The position numbers and the translations under genes were made by a program. Positions 38,404-49,019 of a DNA stretch of 64,000 nt are shown here, piece after piece. The stretch is from Halopseudomonas sabulinigri. Lineage in GTDB: Bacteria; Pseudomonadota; Gammaproteobacteria; Pseudomonadales; Pseudomonadaceae. The stretch covers positions 558,001 to 622,000 of the forward strand of contig NZ_LT629763.1 of the NCBI RefSeq assembly GCF_900105255.1, read 5' to 3'. Positions within the stretch are counted from its first letter, which is position 1, and every line of letters begins with the position of its first letter. Below the pieces are notes generated by a model that made no database searches, was not told where the DNA came from, and saw only the letters and a program-made list of their open reading frames with translations.

Positions 38404-38800
38404 GGTCCATCCTTCAAAGTTTGCGTTAGGTTCAGCACGATTTGTCGACCCATGCTCCGCTGGCCGTAAAACCGCTTAAGCAACGTTTGACTAGTAAAGG
38501 AGGAAACTGGAGAAATGCCAAGGAGGAGGGGTGACAAGCGCGACGAGCGGCTGAAATCCTGAGCATGGCGTTGCCGCCACGGCAGGGTCAGGCTGCTGAC
38601 CACTGATTGTCTACGTTAAATCGCTTCCCCGTCCCTCAGGACAACTTTCGTTCCAGTCGCCACCTCGTCAAACAGCTTTGTGAGCGGTAAAGACACGTGT
38701 CGGGCCGTTGGTTTTGGCGTCGACTCGGAGACCTTCTTGAGATCTCTGGCTAGCGGGAGCGTCGCAATGATGAGACTTCGGGTCTTATAAGTCAATCAAG
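38404..38800 (-). promoter_or_regulatory. Long untranslated leader of aceA
   Basis: About 400 bases without a gene. Short palindromes such as GACACGTGTC (38692-38701) and GAGATCTC occur, but I see no convincing RNA family. If transcription begins near 38777 the mRNA leader would be about 370 bases, unusual for a metabolic gene. Confidence 0.4.
38784..38789 (-). promoter_or_regulatory. Candidate -10 of the aceA promoter
   Basis: TATAAG on the minus strand, five of six matches. Its upstream region, where the -35 would lie, is covered by the palindrome at 38801-38826, so binding there would block RNA polymerase. Confidence 0.45.
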
Positions 38801-38826
38801 TGTAGTGTTTTTTTTAATTCACTACA
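38801..38826. promoter_or_regulatory. RccR-like long-linker operator of aceA
   Basis: TGTAGTG, 12 A/T-rich bases, CACTACA: perfect seven-base arms, 26 bases overall. RccR of Pseudomonas is reported to bind pseudo-palindromes differing only in linker length, a 28-base one at aceA and a 15-base one at aceE. The arms agree with my memory of that motif; the length here is two bases shorter. Confidence 0.55.
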
Positions 38827-38851
38827 TAAGGCGTGTGACAGGGGAAACGCC

Positions 38852-39673
38852 CTAGTTAAGGCGCTCTACCATAAGTCGAACGGTGCCGCTGGAGTTGCTC
38901 TGCGTCGAGATACGACGGCCAATATCGGCATTGTTACCCGAGCCAGATTCGTTGAGCCCGCCCACGGTAACCCATTGACCGAGACGCGCGGTCACCACGG
39001 TGTCGGTGCGCTGCACATCAATCACGTCCTGACGGTTGCGGTTCAGGCGATTGTTGTTGGCGCTAAGGGTGATGGTGGCCATATCTCCATTCAGGCGAAC
39101 CGTGGCGTAAAAGCCTTGGGTTACGTCCTGATACTGGGTCTGCTCCACCACACGCCCGTAAGCGTCTGTCGTGCGCGTGGTCAGGGGCACGCTTTGACCG
39201 CTCTGAATCAGCACTGGATAGCCTTCGTTGGCGGTTATCTGCCGCACTCCGTCGTTAGCGGAGCGAGTCTGGCGGTTGATGATCCTCGCCTGGTTGCCGT
39301 TTCGCGGGTTACCCACGATGATGTCTGCCGGTCCGGTGTCGATGCGCCCATCCACACGATAGCCTTGCTGTACGCCGCTGCTGCCGCCGCTATCGGATAC
39401 GCTAATCAGCAGTCGTGACGGCTGCTTGTCGATTTGATTGAGTAGCGCCTTTATTTCGACTATGCGAGCAGGCTCTGCACGAATCAACAACTGGTTGCCA
39501 TAGGCCGAGACACGCTCATCTGAGCGCAGCATGGGTTGCAGGGCGGGGATGACGTCCTCTGCCATGTTGTAACCCAGGGACACCACCTCGGTGGTCGGTG
39601 TTGCGTTGGCATAGAGCACGGCGAAGGACAGGCACAGCCAGCTAAGTAGCTTGATAATCAGGCGTGGTGTCAT
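38852..39673 (-). CDS. Secretin-domain lipid-free periplasmic protein, unknown role
   Basis: 273 residues with a signal peptide (LLSWLCLSFAVLYANA). After it comes an N-domain like those of secretins (VVSLGYNMAEDVIPALQPMLRSDERVSAYGNQLLIRAEPARIVEIKALLNQIDKQPSRLLISV). A C-terminal beta region follows (LGQWVTVGGLNES) that is much shorter than a full secretin core. It is therefore not a pore by itself. Similar proteins are encoded near purB in pseudomonads. The start overlaps the stop of the GNAT gene (ATGA); last gene of the roxA operon. Confidence 0.75.
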   Translation of the reverse strand: MTPRLIIKLLSWLCLSFAVLYANATPTTEVVSLGYNMAEDVIPALQPMLRSDERVSAYGNQLLIRAEPARIVEIKALLNQIDKQPSRLLISVSDSGGSSGVQQGYRVDGRIDTGPADIIVGNPRNGNQARIINRQTRSANDGVRQITANEGYPVLIQSGQSVPLTTRTTDAYGRVVEQTQYQDVTQGFYATVRLNGDMATITLSANNNRLNRNRQDVIDVQRTDTVVTARLGQWVTVGGLNESGSGNNADIGRRISTQSNSSGTVRLMVERLN

Positions 39674-40674
39674 AGCAGAAATCTCCGTATCGCGGGGTCG
39701 CTCTGGCTGCTGCCCCATAACTCATCGAACTGATCTGCCCAGCGTTTGACCTGGTCAGGCGAGTATTCACGCGCAAACGCCTGGCGTACACGGTGATCTG
39801 GCTGCATGAAAAAGCCTTGAGCATCGGTCATCAATTGCACGTACTTTTGCTTTTGCAGGTCGGGATGCTGGCAACGAATCTCGCACAGGCTGGGAAAGCG
39901 ATGAGTGAGGCTCAACAGGCTGCGACCCTGCAAGAAATCCCTGTCTACACTCTGCAGCAGGATCTGGATGCGCGCCAAGGGTTCGCGGGCAATCAGGCTT
40001 TCGCATGCGTTGATGAAGTCGAGTCGATTGAACAGCCAGCGCGCCTGTTCAGGAGAGTAGATGCGCAGCCTACGGCGACACTGGCTAACCAGCGTCGCGA
40101 CGTGGGGCAGCGCATTGTCGTCGTTCACGGCAATCATCCCTTCGGTCTCCCGCGCGTATTCCGACACTGGCTCGCGGGAGAGATCGGGGTTGTGTATCGC
40201 AAAGCGACCGGGTGAGTCGAATTCGATATCCGGCAGTTGCAAGGGGGATTGGTCGCTGGACTGCCAATACATATCCTGATGCGCGATCCCCGCATCCAGA
40301 TATTCGTCTGAAGTAATGCTGAACCCCAGCTTGCGATAAAACGCCGTGGCGTGAGTCTGCGCGGAAAGATGAAGCTCATGCATACCACTGGCCTGGGCGA
40401 AGGCAATCACCTGCTGCATGACCTCCGCACCCAGCCCTATGCCGCGGAAGTCGGGCAATACCGCCACGCGGCCGATGTGGCCATCATGCAGCAGCCGTGC
40501 AGTTGCCGCAGGTTGCTGCTGATAATACAGAAGGAAATGGGTGGCGTTGTCGTCTTCTGCGTCCCACTCAAGGTCTTCCGGTACCTGCTGTTCGTCGATA
40601 AACACCTGCTGGCGAATGTCGCGAACGGCCTTGCCGTTTATCCAGTCGACTGTGGTGACATGTATTTCATTCAT
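39670..40674 (-). CDS. GNAT acetyltransferase fused to a C-terminal DUF7931-like domain
   Basis: 334 residues. The N-terminal half is a GNAT domain of the ElaA type (IDEQQVPEDLEWDAEDDNATHFLL; acetyl-CoA loop RVAVLPDFRGIGLGAEVM; AQTHATAFYRKLGF). The C-terminal half (about 180-334: ALPHVATLVSQCRRRLRIYSPEQARWLFN and QSVDRDFLQGRSLLSLTHRFPSLCEIR) resembles a domain seen only behind such acetyltransferases, with a phospholipase-D-like look but no HKD motif. The start overlaps the roxA stop; ATG 40674 or 40677. Confidence 0.78.
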   Translation of the reverse strand: MNEIHVTTVDWINGKAVRDIRQQVFIDEQQVPEDLEWDAEDDNATHFLLYYQQQPAATARLLHDGHIGRVAVLPDFRGIGLGAEVMQQVIAFAQASGMHELHLSAQTHATAFYRKLGFSITSDEYLDAGIAHQDMYWQSSDQSPLQLPDIEFDSPGRFAIHNPDLSREPVSEYARETEGMIAVNDDNALPHVATLVSQCRRRLRIYSPEQARWLFNRLDFINACESLIAREPLARIQILLQSVDRDFLQGRSLLSLTHRFPSLCEIRCQHPDLQKQKYVQLMTDAQGFFMQPDHRVRQAFAREYSPDQVKRWADQFDELWGSSQSDPAIRRFLL

Positions 40675-41839
40675 CATCCCTCTCCAACAGGAGATACCCT
40701 TTCGCAAACAGCTGCTCCAGCAACTCTATGGCCTCCGCCTCCTGGTGCCATGGCTCCAGGGCCTCAGGGCTCAAGTAACGCTGATTGCAGATCAGTTGCA
40801 CCAGTGGCAACAAGGCGCCTGGCACCACGCAGTGTTCGCCACTGGCAAACAGCTGCACCTGATCGTTCTCAGCAAGACGGTAGGCCAAACGCACGCTTGG
40901 GTTGTGCAGCAGCGCGTAGCCGGCGTTCAGGCCTTCAAGCATATCGGCTTCTTCGTCGACATAACTCTGTGCCAGATCAGGGTAGCGTGCCTCGGTCATA
41001 TGACGCCCAAACCAGGTGGCCAATGCTTCCTTGTCTTCGACCAGACGAAGAATGCTTTGTTGCAACTGGTCAATAGTTTCCTGATCAATGGCGGCCGGGT
41101 CTTGTGGCTGTTTGCGACCTGCGTCACTGTAACGCGCGTCGTCCGTGAGTTGGTGCGCCAGATAGTCGGTGAAGTGCACCAGCACTTCCTGGTGACTGGG
41201 GGCGCGAAAGCCAATGGAAAATGTGAGGCAGTCGGTTTCCGCAACACCGTCATGCGCGACCCCTGGCGGGATGTACAGCATGTCTCCAGGCTCAAGAACC
41301 CACTCGTTCTGGCACTCAAAATCCTGCAGGATGCGCAGGTCAGGGTTGTTTTGCAGTGGGCTATCAATGCTGCAATGCTGGCCGACGCGCCAGCGGCGCT
41401 TGCCCTCGGCCTGTAGTAGGAATACGTCGTAATTGTCGAAGTGTGGGCCTACGCCGCCGCCGGGCGTGGCATAGCTGATCATCACGTCGTCCAGACGCCA
41501 GCTGGGCAGAAAGTGGAAGCGTTGCAGCAACTCGGCTATCTCGGGCACAAACTGGTCGACGGCCTGCACCAGCAGAGTCCAGTCGCGCTCCGGCAGCGTC
41601 TTGTAGTCATCGTCACCGAAGGGGCCGTTTAGCAACTGCCAGGGATGCGTACCGTTTTTCAGAATAATGCGCGACTCGACTTCCTCCTCCAGCGACAGGC
41701 CGGCCAGTTCGTTAGGTTCGATCGGGCTGGTATAGCCCGGTATGGCCTGGCGGATCAGCAGCGGTTTACGCTGCCAGTAATCGCGCAAAAATACCTCAAC
41801 ACCTACATCACCCAGCAGCGCGTCAAATTCGGATTTCAT
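40667..41839 (-). CDS. roxA: Ribosomal protein L16 arginine hydroxylase (JmjC)
   Basis: 390-residue Fe(II)/2-oxoglutarate oxygenase of the YcfD/RoxA family, which hydroxylates an arginine of ribosomal protein L16. The iron triad is His133, Asp135 (GPHFDNYDVF) and His196 (GVAHDGV). The N-terminal SEFDALLGDVGVEVFLRDYWQRKPLLIRQ and the C-terminal winged-helix dimer part are complete. First gene of a three-gene unit with the GNAT and secretin-domain proteins. Confidence 0.92.
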   Translation of the reverse strand: MKSEFDALLGDVGVEVFLRDYWQRKPLLIRQAIPGYTSPIEPNELAGLSLEEEVESRIILKNGTHPWQLLNGPFGDDDYKTLPERDWTLLVQAVDQFVPEIAELLQRFHFLPSWRLDDVMISYATPGGGVGPHFDNYDVFLLQAEGKRRWRVGQHCSIDSPLQNNPDLRILQDFECQNEWVLEPGDMLYIPPGVAHDGVAETDCLTFSIGFRAPSHQEVLVHFTDYLAHQLTDDARYSDAGRKQPQDPAAIDQETIDQLQQSILRLVEDKEALATWFGRHMTEARYPDLAQSYVDEEADMLEGLNAGYALLHNPSVRLAYRLAENDQVQLFASGEHCVVPGALLPLVQLICNQRYLSPEALEPWHQEAEAIELLEQLFAKGYLLLERDDE

Positions 41840-41861
41840 TGATTGGTCGTCCCCAATAGCA

Positions 41862-41884
41862 AACGCCCGGAAGATCCGGGCGTT
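41862..41884 (-). terminator. Terminator-like hairpin between purB and roxA
   Basis: AACGCCCGG, five-base loop, CCGGGCGTT: perfect nine-base stem 57 bases past the purB stop and 23 before roxA. The T tract is short, so it may only partly stop purB transcription. Confidence 0.6.
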
Positions 41885-41940
41885 GTGACTCGATACAGAA
41901 AAGCGGATCAGTAGCTAAAGACTAGCTGATTCGCCTGCGA

Positions 41941-43353
<1,413 letters not shown>

Positions 43354-43365
43354 TCATACACCAAT

Positions 43366-44244
43366 TCAGGTGGTTTTGGCCCGCGCCGGTGGCAGGGTGA
43401 TGCTCAGCAGGCTGGCGGCAAAAATCAACGCAGCCCCAACCCAGGATGACCAGCCGGGGACCTCACCCCAGAGGTACCAGGCAAAGGCGCCGGAAAACAC
43501 AATCGCCAGATAGCTGAGCGGACCGATTTTGCCCGGTGGCGCCAACGCATAGGCTTTAGACATAACCAGCTGACTGGTGGTCGCCACCAGGCCGATGGCC
43601 AGCAGCAGCATCAACTGATGTGTGGTGAGAGCCTGACGCGCCCAAAGCATCGGAATCGCCGACAGCAAGGTAGAAAAGGTCGCAAAGTAGAAAACGATGC
43701 GGCTGGCCGGCTCGCTGTTGCTCATGGCGCGTATCGAGACGAAGGCTGCCGCTGCAAGCAGGCTGGCTGCGACGCCGGCGAAGGCCTTGGGTTCGAACAG
43801 CGCGCCACTGGGCTTGGCCACCAGCAATACCCCGACAAAACCAATAAGCACCATGCCGACGATGCGCGGTGTGAGGCTTTCGCGCAGCCACCACCAGGCG
43901 AGCAGGGGGGTAAACACCGGCGCCGCGTAGGTGAACACCATGGCGTCAGCCAGCGGCAGGTGCGCAATGGCGTAAAAGAAGCAGTACATGGCGCCCAGGC
44001 CATAGAAGGTGCGCAAAAAGTGGCTGGTCAGGCGTTGGGTGCGAAAAGGCGCAAAGCCCTTGAGCAGCATCATCGGCAGAAAGAAGAACACACCGACCAG
44101 ATTGCGAAAGAACACCACAGTTTCGTTATTGACCCCGGATGAAACCTCGCGGATGAGTACACCCATTATGGCAAACAGCAGTGCCGAGAGGGCGAGCAGC
44201 AGGGCGCCCTGGCGTGGGTTGTCCTGGCGAACCAGTTCAACCAC
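43366..44244 (-). CDS. EamA/RhaT-family drug/metabolite transporter
   Basis: 292 residues with ten hydrophobic helices in two EamA repeats (ALLLALSALLFAIMGVLIREVSSG; second repeat from about residue 150). Inner-membrane exporter or permease of unknown substrate. No ATG is available near the family start, so GTG 44244 (reads [19 protein letters not shown]) is chosen; it overlaps the hflD stop by eight bases with AAGG upstream. The open frame further upstream is hflD sequence. Confidence 0.82.
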   Translation of the reverse strand: MVELVRQDNPRQGALLLALSALLFAIMGVLIREVSSGVNNETVVFFRNLVGVFFFLPMMLLKGFAPFRTQRLTSHFLRTFYGLGAMYCFFYAIAHLPLADAMVFTYAAPVFTPLLAWWWLRESLTPRIVGMVLIGFVGVLLVAKPSGALFEPKAFAGVAASLLAAAAFVSIRAMSNSEPASRIVFYFATFSTLLSAIPMLWARQALTTHQLMLLLAIGLVATTSQLVMSKAYALAPPGKIGPLSYLAIVFSGAFAWYLWGEVPGWSSWVGAALIFAASLLSITLPPARAKTT

Positions 44245-44857
44245 GTAGCAAGGCCTTGGTTGCGTCCAGCAATTTCTTACGCTGGAACAGCAACTGCCAA
44301 CGGTGCCCACCGACCTGCCGCCAGAGCGTAGCGCCACGAATGCCAGCCAGCAGCAGTGCACGAATGCGATTGGCAACATCAGGCTGTTGCAGGTGGCGCA
44401 TGTCGCCCTGTACCTGAATGCGTAGGCGCAGGGTGCTGAGCGTATCCTGGTAGGTCGCGCCGAGCGAGGCCGTCACGTTATCGTGCAGGATGCCGAAATG
44501 CTCCACCTGTTGGGCGGTCTGACCGATGCGCTGCCCCAGCTCCTGCAGCATATCGCTGCGCTTGGCCAACTGGCGCTCGAGTGTCAGCAGATTCATCACA
44601 TAGCGCAGCGCATCGCGCTGCAGCGCCGCGGTATCGCGCTCAAGCATGGCTTCCAGCGCTTGCAGGCCGGAGCGAATCTGATGCGTGCTGCCGCCGTAGA
44701 CGCTGAGCACATCGTCCGGCGACGTTATCAGGATGCTGTGGGCCAGGCAGGCGGCGGGGCCTTCAGCGGCAGACCCACTGCGCGCCAGTTTGTCGACCTG
44801 CAAGGCAGCCTCGAATATCGCGCCCAGCGCGATGGCCTGATCACGCAGGCCGCTCAT
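44237..44857 (-). CDS. hflD: HflD-like high-frequency lysogenization protein
   Basis: 206 residues, almost entirely helical: [25 protein letters not shown], a central [12 protein letters not shown], and [43 protein letters not shown]. HflD is a peripheral inner-membrane protein that binds phage lambda CII in E. coli; its housekeeping role is unclear. It is nearly always encoded between mnmA and purB, as here. Start overlaps the mnmA stop (ATGA). Confidence 0.93.
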   Translation of the reverse strand: MSGLRDQAIALGAIFEAALQVDKLARSGSAAEGPAACLAHSILITSPDDVLSVYGGSTHQIRSGLQALEAMLERDTAALQRDALRYVMNLLTLERQLAKRSDMLQELGQRIGQTAQQVEHFGILHDNVTASLGATYQDTLSTLRLRIQVQGDMRHLQQPDVANRIRALLLAGIRGATLWRQVGGHRWQLLFQRKKLLDATKALLRG

Positions 44858-45987
44858 GCTGCACGCTCGTCATAAGCCGGCTCGGCGCTTTCGATGACGC
44901 CACCGCCCAGGCAGATGTCGCCCTGATAAAGCACCACGGATTGGCCCGGTGTAACGGCGCGCTGCGGCTCGTCAAACACCAGCCGATATCCGTCAGGGGT
45001 TGCCTCCAGAGTGCAGCCTTGATCAGGCTGCCGATAACGAACCTTGGCCGTCAGCGGCAACGGGGTATCCAACGCGGGCTGCGGATTGACCCAGTAAATG
45101 CTGGAGCAGCTCAAGGCGCGGGAAAACAGCCAGGGGTGATCATTACCCTGGCCGACGACCAGCACATTATTGACCAGGTCTTTCTTCAGCACATACCAGG
45201 GCTCGTCGCCGGCGCCGGGCATGCCGCCAATGCCCAACCCCTGGCGCTGACCCATGGTGTGATACATCAGGCCATGGTGGCGACCGATCACCTTGCCTTC
45301 GGTGGTTTGGATGTCGCCAGGCTGCGCAGGCAGATACTGTTTCAAAAAATCGCTGAAGCGGCGCTCCCCGATAAAACAGATGCCGGTGGAGTCCTTTTTA
45401 CGGGCGGTAGCCAGTTCGTACTTTTCGGCAATGCGGCGAACCTCTGGCTTCTCCAGCTCGCCCACCGGGAACAGTGTGCGGGCGATCTGTTCGGCACCCA
45501 CCGCGTGCAGAAAGTAACTCTGGTCCTTGTTGCCATCCACGCCGCGCAGCAACACAGTCTGCCCATCGCGCTCGCCGCGGCGAACGTAATGGCCGGTGGC
45601 AATCAGATCGGCGCCCAGCGCCAGAGCGTAGTCGAGGAAGGCCTTGAACTTGATTTCGCGGTTGCACAGGATGTCGGGGTTGGGCGTACGCCCGGCCTGA
45701 TACTCTTCAAGAAAGTGCTCGAACACGTTGTCCCAGTACTCCGCCGCGAAATTCGCCGTGTGCAGTTTGATGCCGAGCTTGTCACTCACGGCCTGCGCAT
45801 CTGCGAGATCGTCCATGGCAGTGCAGTATTCCGTACCGTCATCCTCGTCCCAATTCTTCATGAACAGGCCTTCGACCTGATAACCCTGTTCCAGCAACAG
45901 TGCGGCGGAAACGGAGGAGTCCACGCCGCCGGACATGCCGACAATAACGCGGGTGTGCTCGGGGGCTTTGTCTGTGTAGGTGCTCAT
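44854..45987 (-). CDS. mnmA: tRNA-uridine 2-sulfurtransferase
   Basis: 377 residues; thiolates U34 of the tRNAs for Lys, Glu and Gln. PP-loop GMSGGVDSS (17-25) binds ATP, and the catalytic pair is Cys108 ([10 protein letters not shown]) and Cys204 ([11 protein letters not shown]). The GHYVRR and PYYVLKKD-type regions and the C-terminal beta barrel are complete. Co-directional with nudJ upstream, one base apart. Confidence 0.97.
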   Translation of the reverse strand: MSTYTDKAPEHTRVIVGMSGGVDSSVSAALLLEQGYQVEGLFMKNWDEDDGTEYCTAMDDLADAQAVSDKLGIKLHTANFAAEYWDNVFEHFLEEYQAGRTPNPDILCNREIKFKAFLDYALALGADLIATGHYVRRGERDGQTVLLRGVDGNKDQSYFLHAVGAEQIARTLFPVGELEKPEVRRIAEKYELATARKKDSTGICFIGERRFSDFLKQYLPAQPGDIQTTEGKVIGRHHGLMYHTMGQRQGLGIGGMPGAGDEPWYVLKKDLVNNVLVVGQGNDHPWLFSRALSCSSIYWVNPQPALDTPLPLTAKVRYRQPDQGCTLEATPDGYRLVFDEPQRAVTPGQSVVLYQGDICLGGGVIESAEPAYDERAA

Positions 45988-45988
45988 G

Positions 45989-46423
45989 TCAACGAATCAG
46001 ATCCAGTGAGTAATGCGGTTTGTTCAGATAATCCAGAATGCAGTCGAGTACCAGATGGCTGCGCAGGCGGTGCTGCTCCTGCTGTAGCTCATCCAGTGTC
46101 ATCCAGCGCGCTCTTACAATGCCGTCATCCAGCGCTTGCTGCGCGTCGTGCTCAAGCGCTTGTGCGCTGAAACAGGCGCGTTGGTAGGTCACACCATTGG
46201 CAGCGGTGAACAGATAAAGCCCAGTCACTGCCGTGAGTTCGACGCGCCAGCCGGTTTCTTCGCGGGTTTCACGCACCGCAGCCTGCAGCAGTGTTTCGCC
46301 TGCCTCAAGGTGGCCGGCGGGCTGATTCAGCACCAGTTTGCCGTCACGCTGTTCTTCGACAATAAGAAAGCGGCTCTGTCTTTCAACAATGCAGGCAACG
46401 GTCAGATGGGGAGTAAAGCGCAT
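45989..46423 (-). CDS. nudJ: Nudix phosphatase NudJ-like
   Basis: 144 residues. The Nudix box runs from Gly37 to Gly58: G-x5-E43-x7-R51-E52-T-x-E55-E56, giving all metal ligands. The N-terminus [14 protein letters not shown] and the position beside mnmA match NudJ (YmfB), a thiamine/nucleoside pyrophosphate phosphatase. Divergent from icd. Confidence 0.88.
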   Translation of the reverse strand: MRFTPHLTVACIVERQSRFLIVEEQRDGKLVLNQPAGHLEAGETLLQAAVRETREETGWRVELTAVTGLYLFTAANGVTYQRACFSAQALEHDAQQALDDGIVRARWMTLDELQQEQHRLRSHLVLDCILDYLNKPHYSLDLIR

Positions 46424-46548
46424 GGGGTACCCTCAGCAGGGAGCATAGGGTAGCGCAAAGCTGCCGTTGGGTGAAACATCACGCTGCTGTATAAAGGCAA
46501 GACTAGCATTGACAGGAAAAGCGACTAGGATTCTGATAGTCAAAGACT

Positions 46549-46575
46549 TGTAGTGCGTTTTGTAGTGTTACTACA
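46549..46575 (+). promoter_or_regulatory. Nested RccR-like operators of icd
   Basis: Three half sites: TGTAGT at 46549, TGTAGT at 46561 and ACTACA at 46570-46575. The inner pair is a perfect 15-base palindrome (TGTAGTGTTACTACA); the outer pair spans 27 bases. These equal or nearly equal the 15- and 28-base site lengths reported for RccR. They follow the TTGACA/GATAGT hexamers and would cover the transcription start. Confidence 0.55.
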
Positions 46576-46664
46576 AAATAGATGCGGTGCAGTCTAAGTG
46601 GCGTGCTGGCTTGCTGCTCAATGGGGTGTTATCCATTGGTCTAAGCAAAAAGTACGTGACATTA

Positions 46665-46679
46665 TGTAGGAAAACTACA
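46665..46679 (+). promoter_or_regulatory. Second 15-base RccR-like site before icd
   Basis: TGTAGGAAAACTACA, one mismatch in the left arm from the perfect palindrome at 46561-46575, with the same three-base linker. It lies 98 bases before the icd start. Confidence 0.5.
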
Positions 46680-46776
46680 ACAATACCGCAGCTCAAAATC
46701 CGTATTCTTATTCAGAGCCTTCGGGTTACCCGCCCGTAGGTTGCTAGTGACAACGACAACATACACGGAGTCAAAA

Positions 46777-48033
46777 ATGGGATACCAAAAGATCCAGGTG
46801 CCGGCTAGCGGCGACAAAATTTCCGTAAACGCCGACCTTTCCCTGAACGTGCCTAACAACCCAATCATCCCTTATATCGAAGGCGATGGCATCGGTGTTG
46901 ATATTTCCCCCGTCATGATCAAGGTTGTCGACGCTGCCGTCGAAAAAGCCTACGGCGGTGAGCGCAAGATTTCCTGGATGGAAGTCTATGCCGGTGAGAA
47001 AGCCACCCAGGTTTACGATCAGGACACCTGGCTGCCGAAAGAAACGCTCGAAGCGGTCAAGGACTACGTTGTATCTATCAAAGGCCCGCTGACCACGCCA
47101 GTTGGTGGTGGCATCCGCTCGCTGAACGTTGCGCTGCGTCAGGAGCTGGACCTGTATGTTTGCCAGCGCCCGGTTCGCTGGTTCACCGGTGTACCTAGCC
47201 CGGTCAAGAAGCCAGGCGACGTAGACATGATCATCTTCCGCGAGAATTCGGAAGATATCTATGCGGGCGTTGAGTTCAAGGCCGGCACGCCCGAAGCCGA
47301 AAAAGTCATCAAGTTCCTCACTGAAGAAATGGGCGCGACCAAGATCCGCTTCACCGACATGTGCGGTATCGGTATCAAGCCGGTTTCCGAGGAAGGTACC
47401 AAGCGTCTGGCACGCAAAGCGCTGCAGTATGCCGTCGACAACGATCGTGACTCAGTCACCATCGTGCACAAAGGCAACATCATGAAGTTCACCGAAGGTG
47501 CCTTCAAAGAATGGGGCTACGAAATTGCACGTGACGAGTTCGGTGCCGAGCTGTTGGATGGCGGTCCGTGGATGCAGTTCAAGAACCCCAAGACTGGCAA
47601 AAACATTGTCGTCAAGGACGTGATCGCTGACGCCATGCTGCAGCAGATCCTGCTGCGTCCGGCCGAGTACGACGTGATCGCCACCCTCAATCTGAACGGC
47701 GACTACCTGTCTGACGCACTGGCAGCAGAAGTGGGCGGCATCGGTATTGCTCCGGGTGCCAACCTGTCCGACTCGGTTGCCATGTTTGAGGCCACCCACG
47801 GTACTGCACCCAAGTATGCAGGCCAGGACAAGGTCAACCCTGGTTCACTGATCCTGTCTGCAGAAATGATGCTGCGTCACATGGGTTGGGTTGAAGCGGC
47901 TGACCTGATCATCAAAGGCACTGAGGGCGCAATCGCCAACAAGACAGTGACTTATGACTTCGAGCGACTGATGGACGGCGCCAAACTGCGCAAGTGCTCT
48001 GAGTTTGGTGACGATCTGATCGCCTCCATGTGA
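46777..48033 (+). CDS. icd: NADP-dependent isocitrate dehydrogenase (dimeric)
   Basis: 418-residue TCA-cycle enzyme converting isocitrate to 2-oxoglutarate with NADPH production. The loop [13 protein letters not shown] (Ser115, matching the AceK-phosphorylated Ser113 in E. coli) binds isocitrate. The metal site and the C-terminal [19 protein letters not shown] region follow. Length fits E. coli Icd (416). ATG 46777 with GGAG six bases upstream is preferred to a TTG twelve codons earlier. It competes with AceA for isocitrate, and both genes carry the same palindrome upstream. Confidence 0.97.
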   Translation: MGYQKIQVPASGDKISVNADLSLNVPNNPIIPYIEGDGIGVDISPVMIKVVDAAVEKAYGGERKISWMEVYAGEKATQVYDQDTWLPKETLEAVKDYVVSIKGPLTTPVGGGIRSLNVALRQELDLYVCQRPVRWFTGVPSPVKKPGDVDMIIFRENSEDIYAGVEFKAGTPEAEKVIKFLTEEMGATKIRFTDMCGIGIKPVSEEGTKRLARKALQYAVDNDRDSVTIVHKGNIMKFTEGAFKEWGYEIARDEFGAELLDGGPWMQFKNPKTGKNIVVKDVIADAMLQQILLRPAEYDVIATLNLNGDYLSDALAAEVGGIGIAPGANLSDSVAMFEATHGTAPKYAGQDKVNPGSLILSAEMMLRHMGWVEAADLIIKGTEGAIANKTVTYDFERLMDGAKLRKCSEFGDDLIASM

Positions 48034-48076
48034 GGTCGATGCGGGCCAGCCTGGCTGGCTCGCGTCAGGGCAGTAA

Positions 48077-48106
48077 CAACAAAGCCGGCGTGAGCCGGCT
48101 TTGTTA
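48077..48106. terminator. Bidirectional terminator between icd and cspD
   Basis: AACAAAGCCGGC, four-base loop, GCCGGCTTTGTT. Stem of 12 bases serving both converging genes; the T run is interrupted by G. Confidence 0.85.
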
Positions 48107-48131
48107 TTTGCACTGGAAACAGGTAAGAGCG

Positions 48132-48401
48132 TTAATGGTGCGCGGCCGCTTCGGCTGAAACGCCTTCATTTTCCAGTTGTTTCTTGCTAGCTTGTTCAGC
48201 CGGAGACTGAATATTGATCGCATGCAATCCCTTTGGGCCCTGGATGATGTCAAATTGTACCGGTTGCCCGGCCTTCAGCGTCTTGTACCCGTCCATCTGG
48301 ATGGCCGAATAATGCGCAAATAGGTCTTCTTCCCGGCCGTCGGCTACAATGAATCCGTAACCTTTAGCGTTGTTGAACCATTTGACCTTACCGTTCTCCA
48401 T
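48132..48401 (-). CDS. cspD: Cold-shock-like protein CspD
   Basis: 89 residues. The CSD core carries RNP1 (KGYGFIVADG) and RNP2 (EDLFAHYSAI) RNA/DNA-binding motifs, followed by a C-terminal tail of about 20 residues (EQASKKQLENEGVSAEAAAHH), longer than CspA, which marks CspD. E. coli CspD inhibits DNA replication in stationary phase and is degraded by Lon. GAGGGATG precedes ATG. It is divergent from clpS. Confidence 0.92.
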   Translation of the reverse strand: MENGKVKWFNNAKGYGFIVADGREEDLFAHYSAIQMDGYKTLKAGQPVQFDIIQGPKGLHAINIQSPAEQASKKQLENEGVSAEAAAHH

Positions 48402-48620
48402 ACTGCATCCCTCTGATAACTTGTCACGTCATGTGAATGTGCATCGTCTGGTGCTGACCGAAAGCCGGTGGGAAATCTAAATGGTGACTGATCAGTCGAG
48501 CACACTTACACTTTTTAACAGCTAATCGAGGTAAGTCAAGCCAGCCTCGGACAAGCTGTGTGCCAGTACGCACTTTTACGATGAGCGGCCCCGTTATCAA
48601 TGCAACCAGCCAAACGACAG

Positions 48621-48983
48621 ATGTTTTCAATGACAGAATTTCAACTAACCTTAAATCAGGGATCAGGCGCGCCAGAGCACGAGGATGATCACGGCCTTGC
48701 GGTCGAGACGAGCAAGCCCGAACTCAAGCCGCCATCGCGCTACAAGGTGGTCATGATGAACGATGACTACACGCCGATGGACTTTGTCGTTGAGGTGCTT
48801 GAGCGTTTTTTCTCGCACAACCGCGAAAGTGCTACGCAGATCATGCTGAAGGTGCATACTGAGGGTAGGGCGGTGTGCGGTATCTACACCCGGGATATCG
48901 CGGAAACCAAGGCGGCAGAAGTGAACGACTATGCGAAGGAATGCCAGCACCCGTTGATGTGTCAGATTGAACGGGAAGCGTAA
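48621..48983 (+). CDS. clpS: ClpS adaptor of ClpAP
   Basis: 120 residues. The adaptor delivers N-end-rule substrates to ClpA. Core motifs [24 protein letters not shown] and [29 protein letters not shown] are complete. The start is uncertain: ATG 48600, 48621 and 48630 are all in frame without good ribosome sites. 48621 ([13 protein letters not shown]) best matches the length and N-terminus of pseudomonad ClpS. Confidence 0.93.
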   Translation: MFSMTEFQLTLNQGSGAPEHEDDHGLAVETSKPELKPPSRYKVVMMNDDYTPMDFVVEVLERFFSHNRESATQIMLKVHTEGRAVCGIYTRDIAETKAAEVNDYAKECQHPLMCQIEREA

Positions 48984-49019
48984 CAAAGCGATTTTTATCG
49001 CGTGAGATGAGGTGGCAAC

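Larger units (their letters stand above)
46424..46776. other. nudJ-icd divergent regulatory region
   Basis: About 350 bases without a gene. It holds a perfect TTGACA (46509-46514) with only a loosely spaced -10 (GATAGT, 46535-46540) and then the palindromes listed separately, suggesting a strongly regulated icd promoter. P. aeruginosa has a monomeric isocitrate dehydrogenase gene (idh) at this place; none is present here. Confidence 0.6.
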
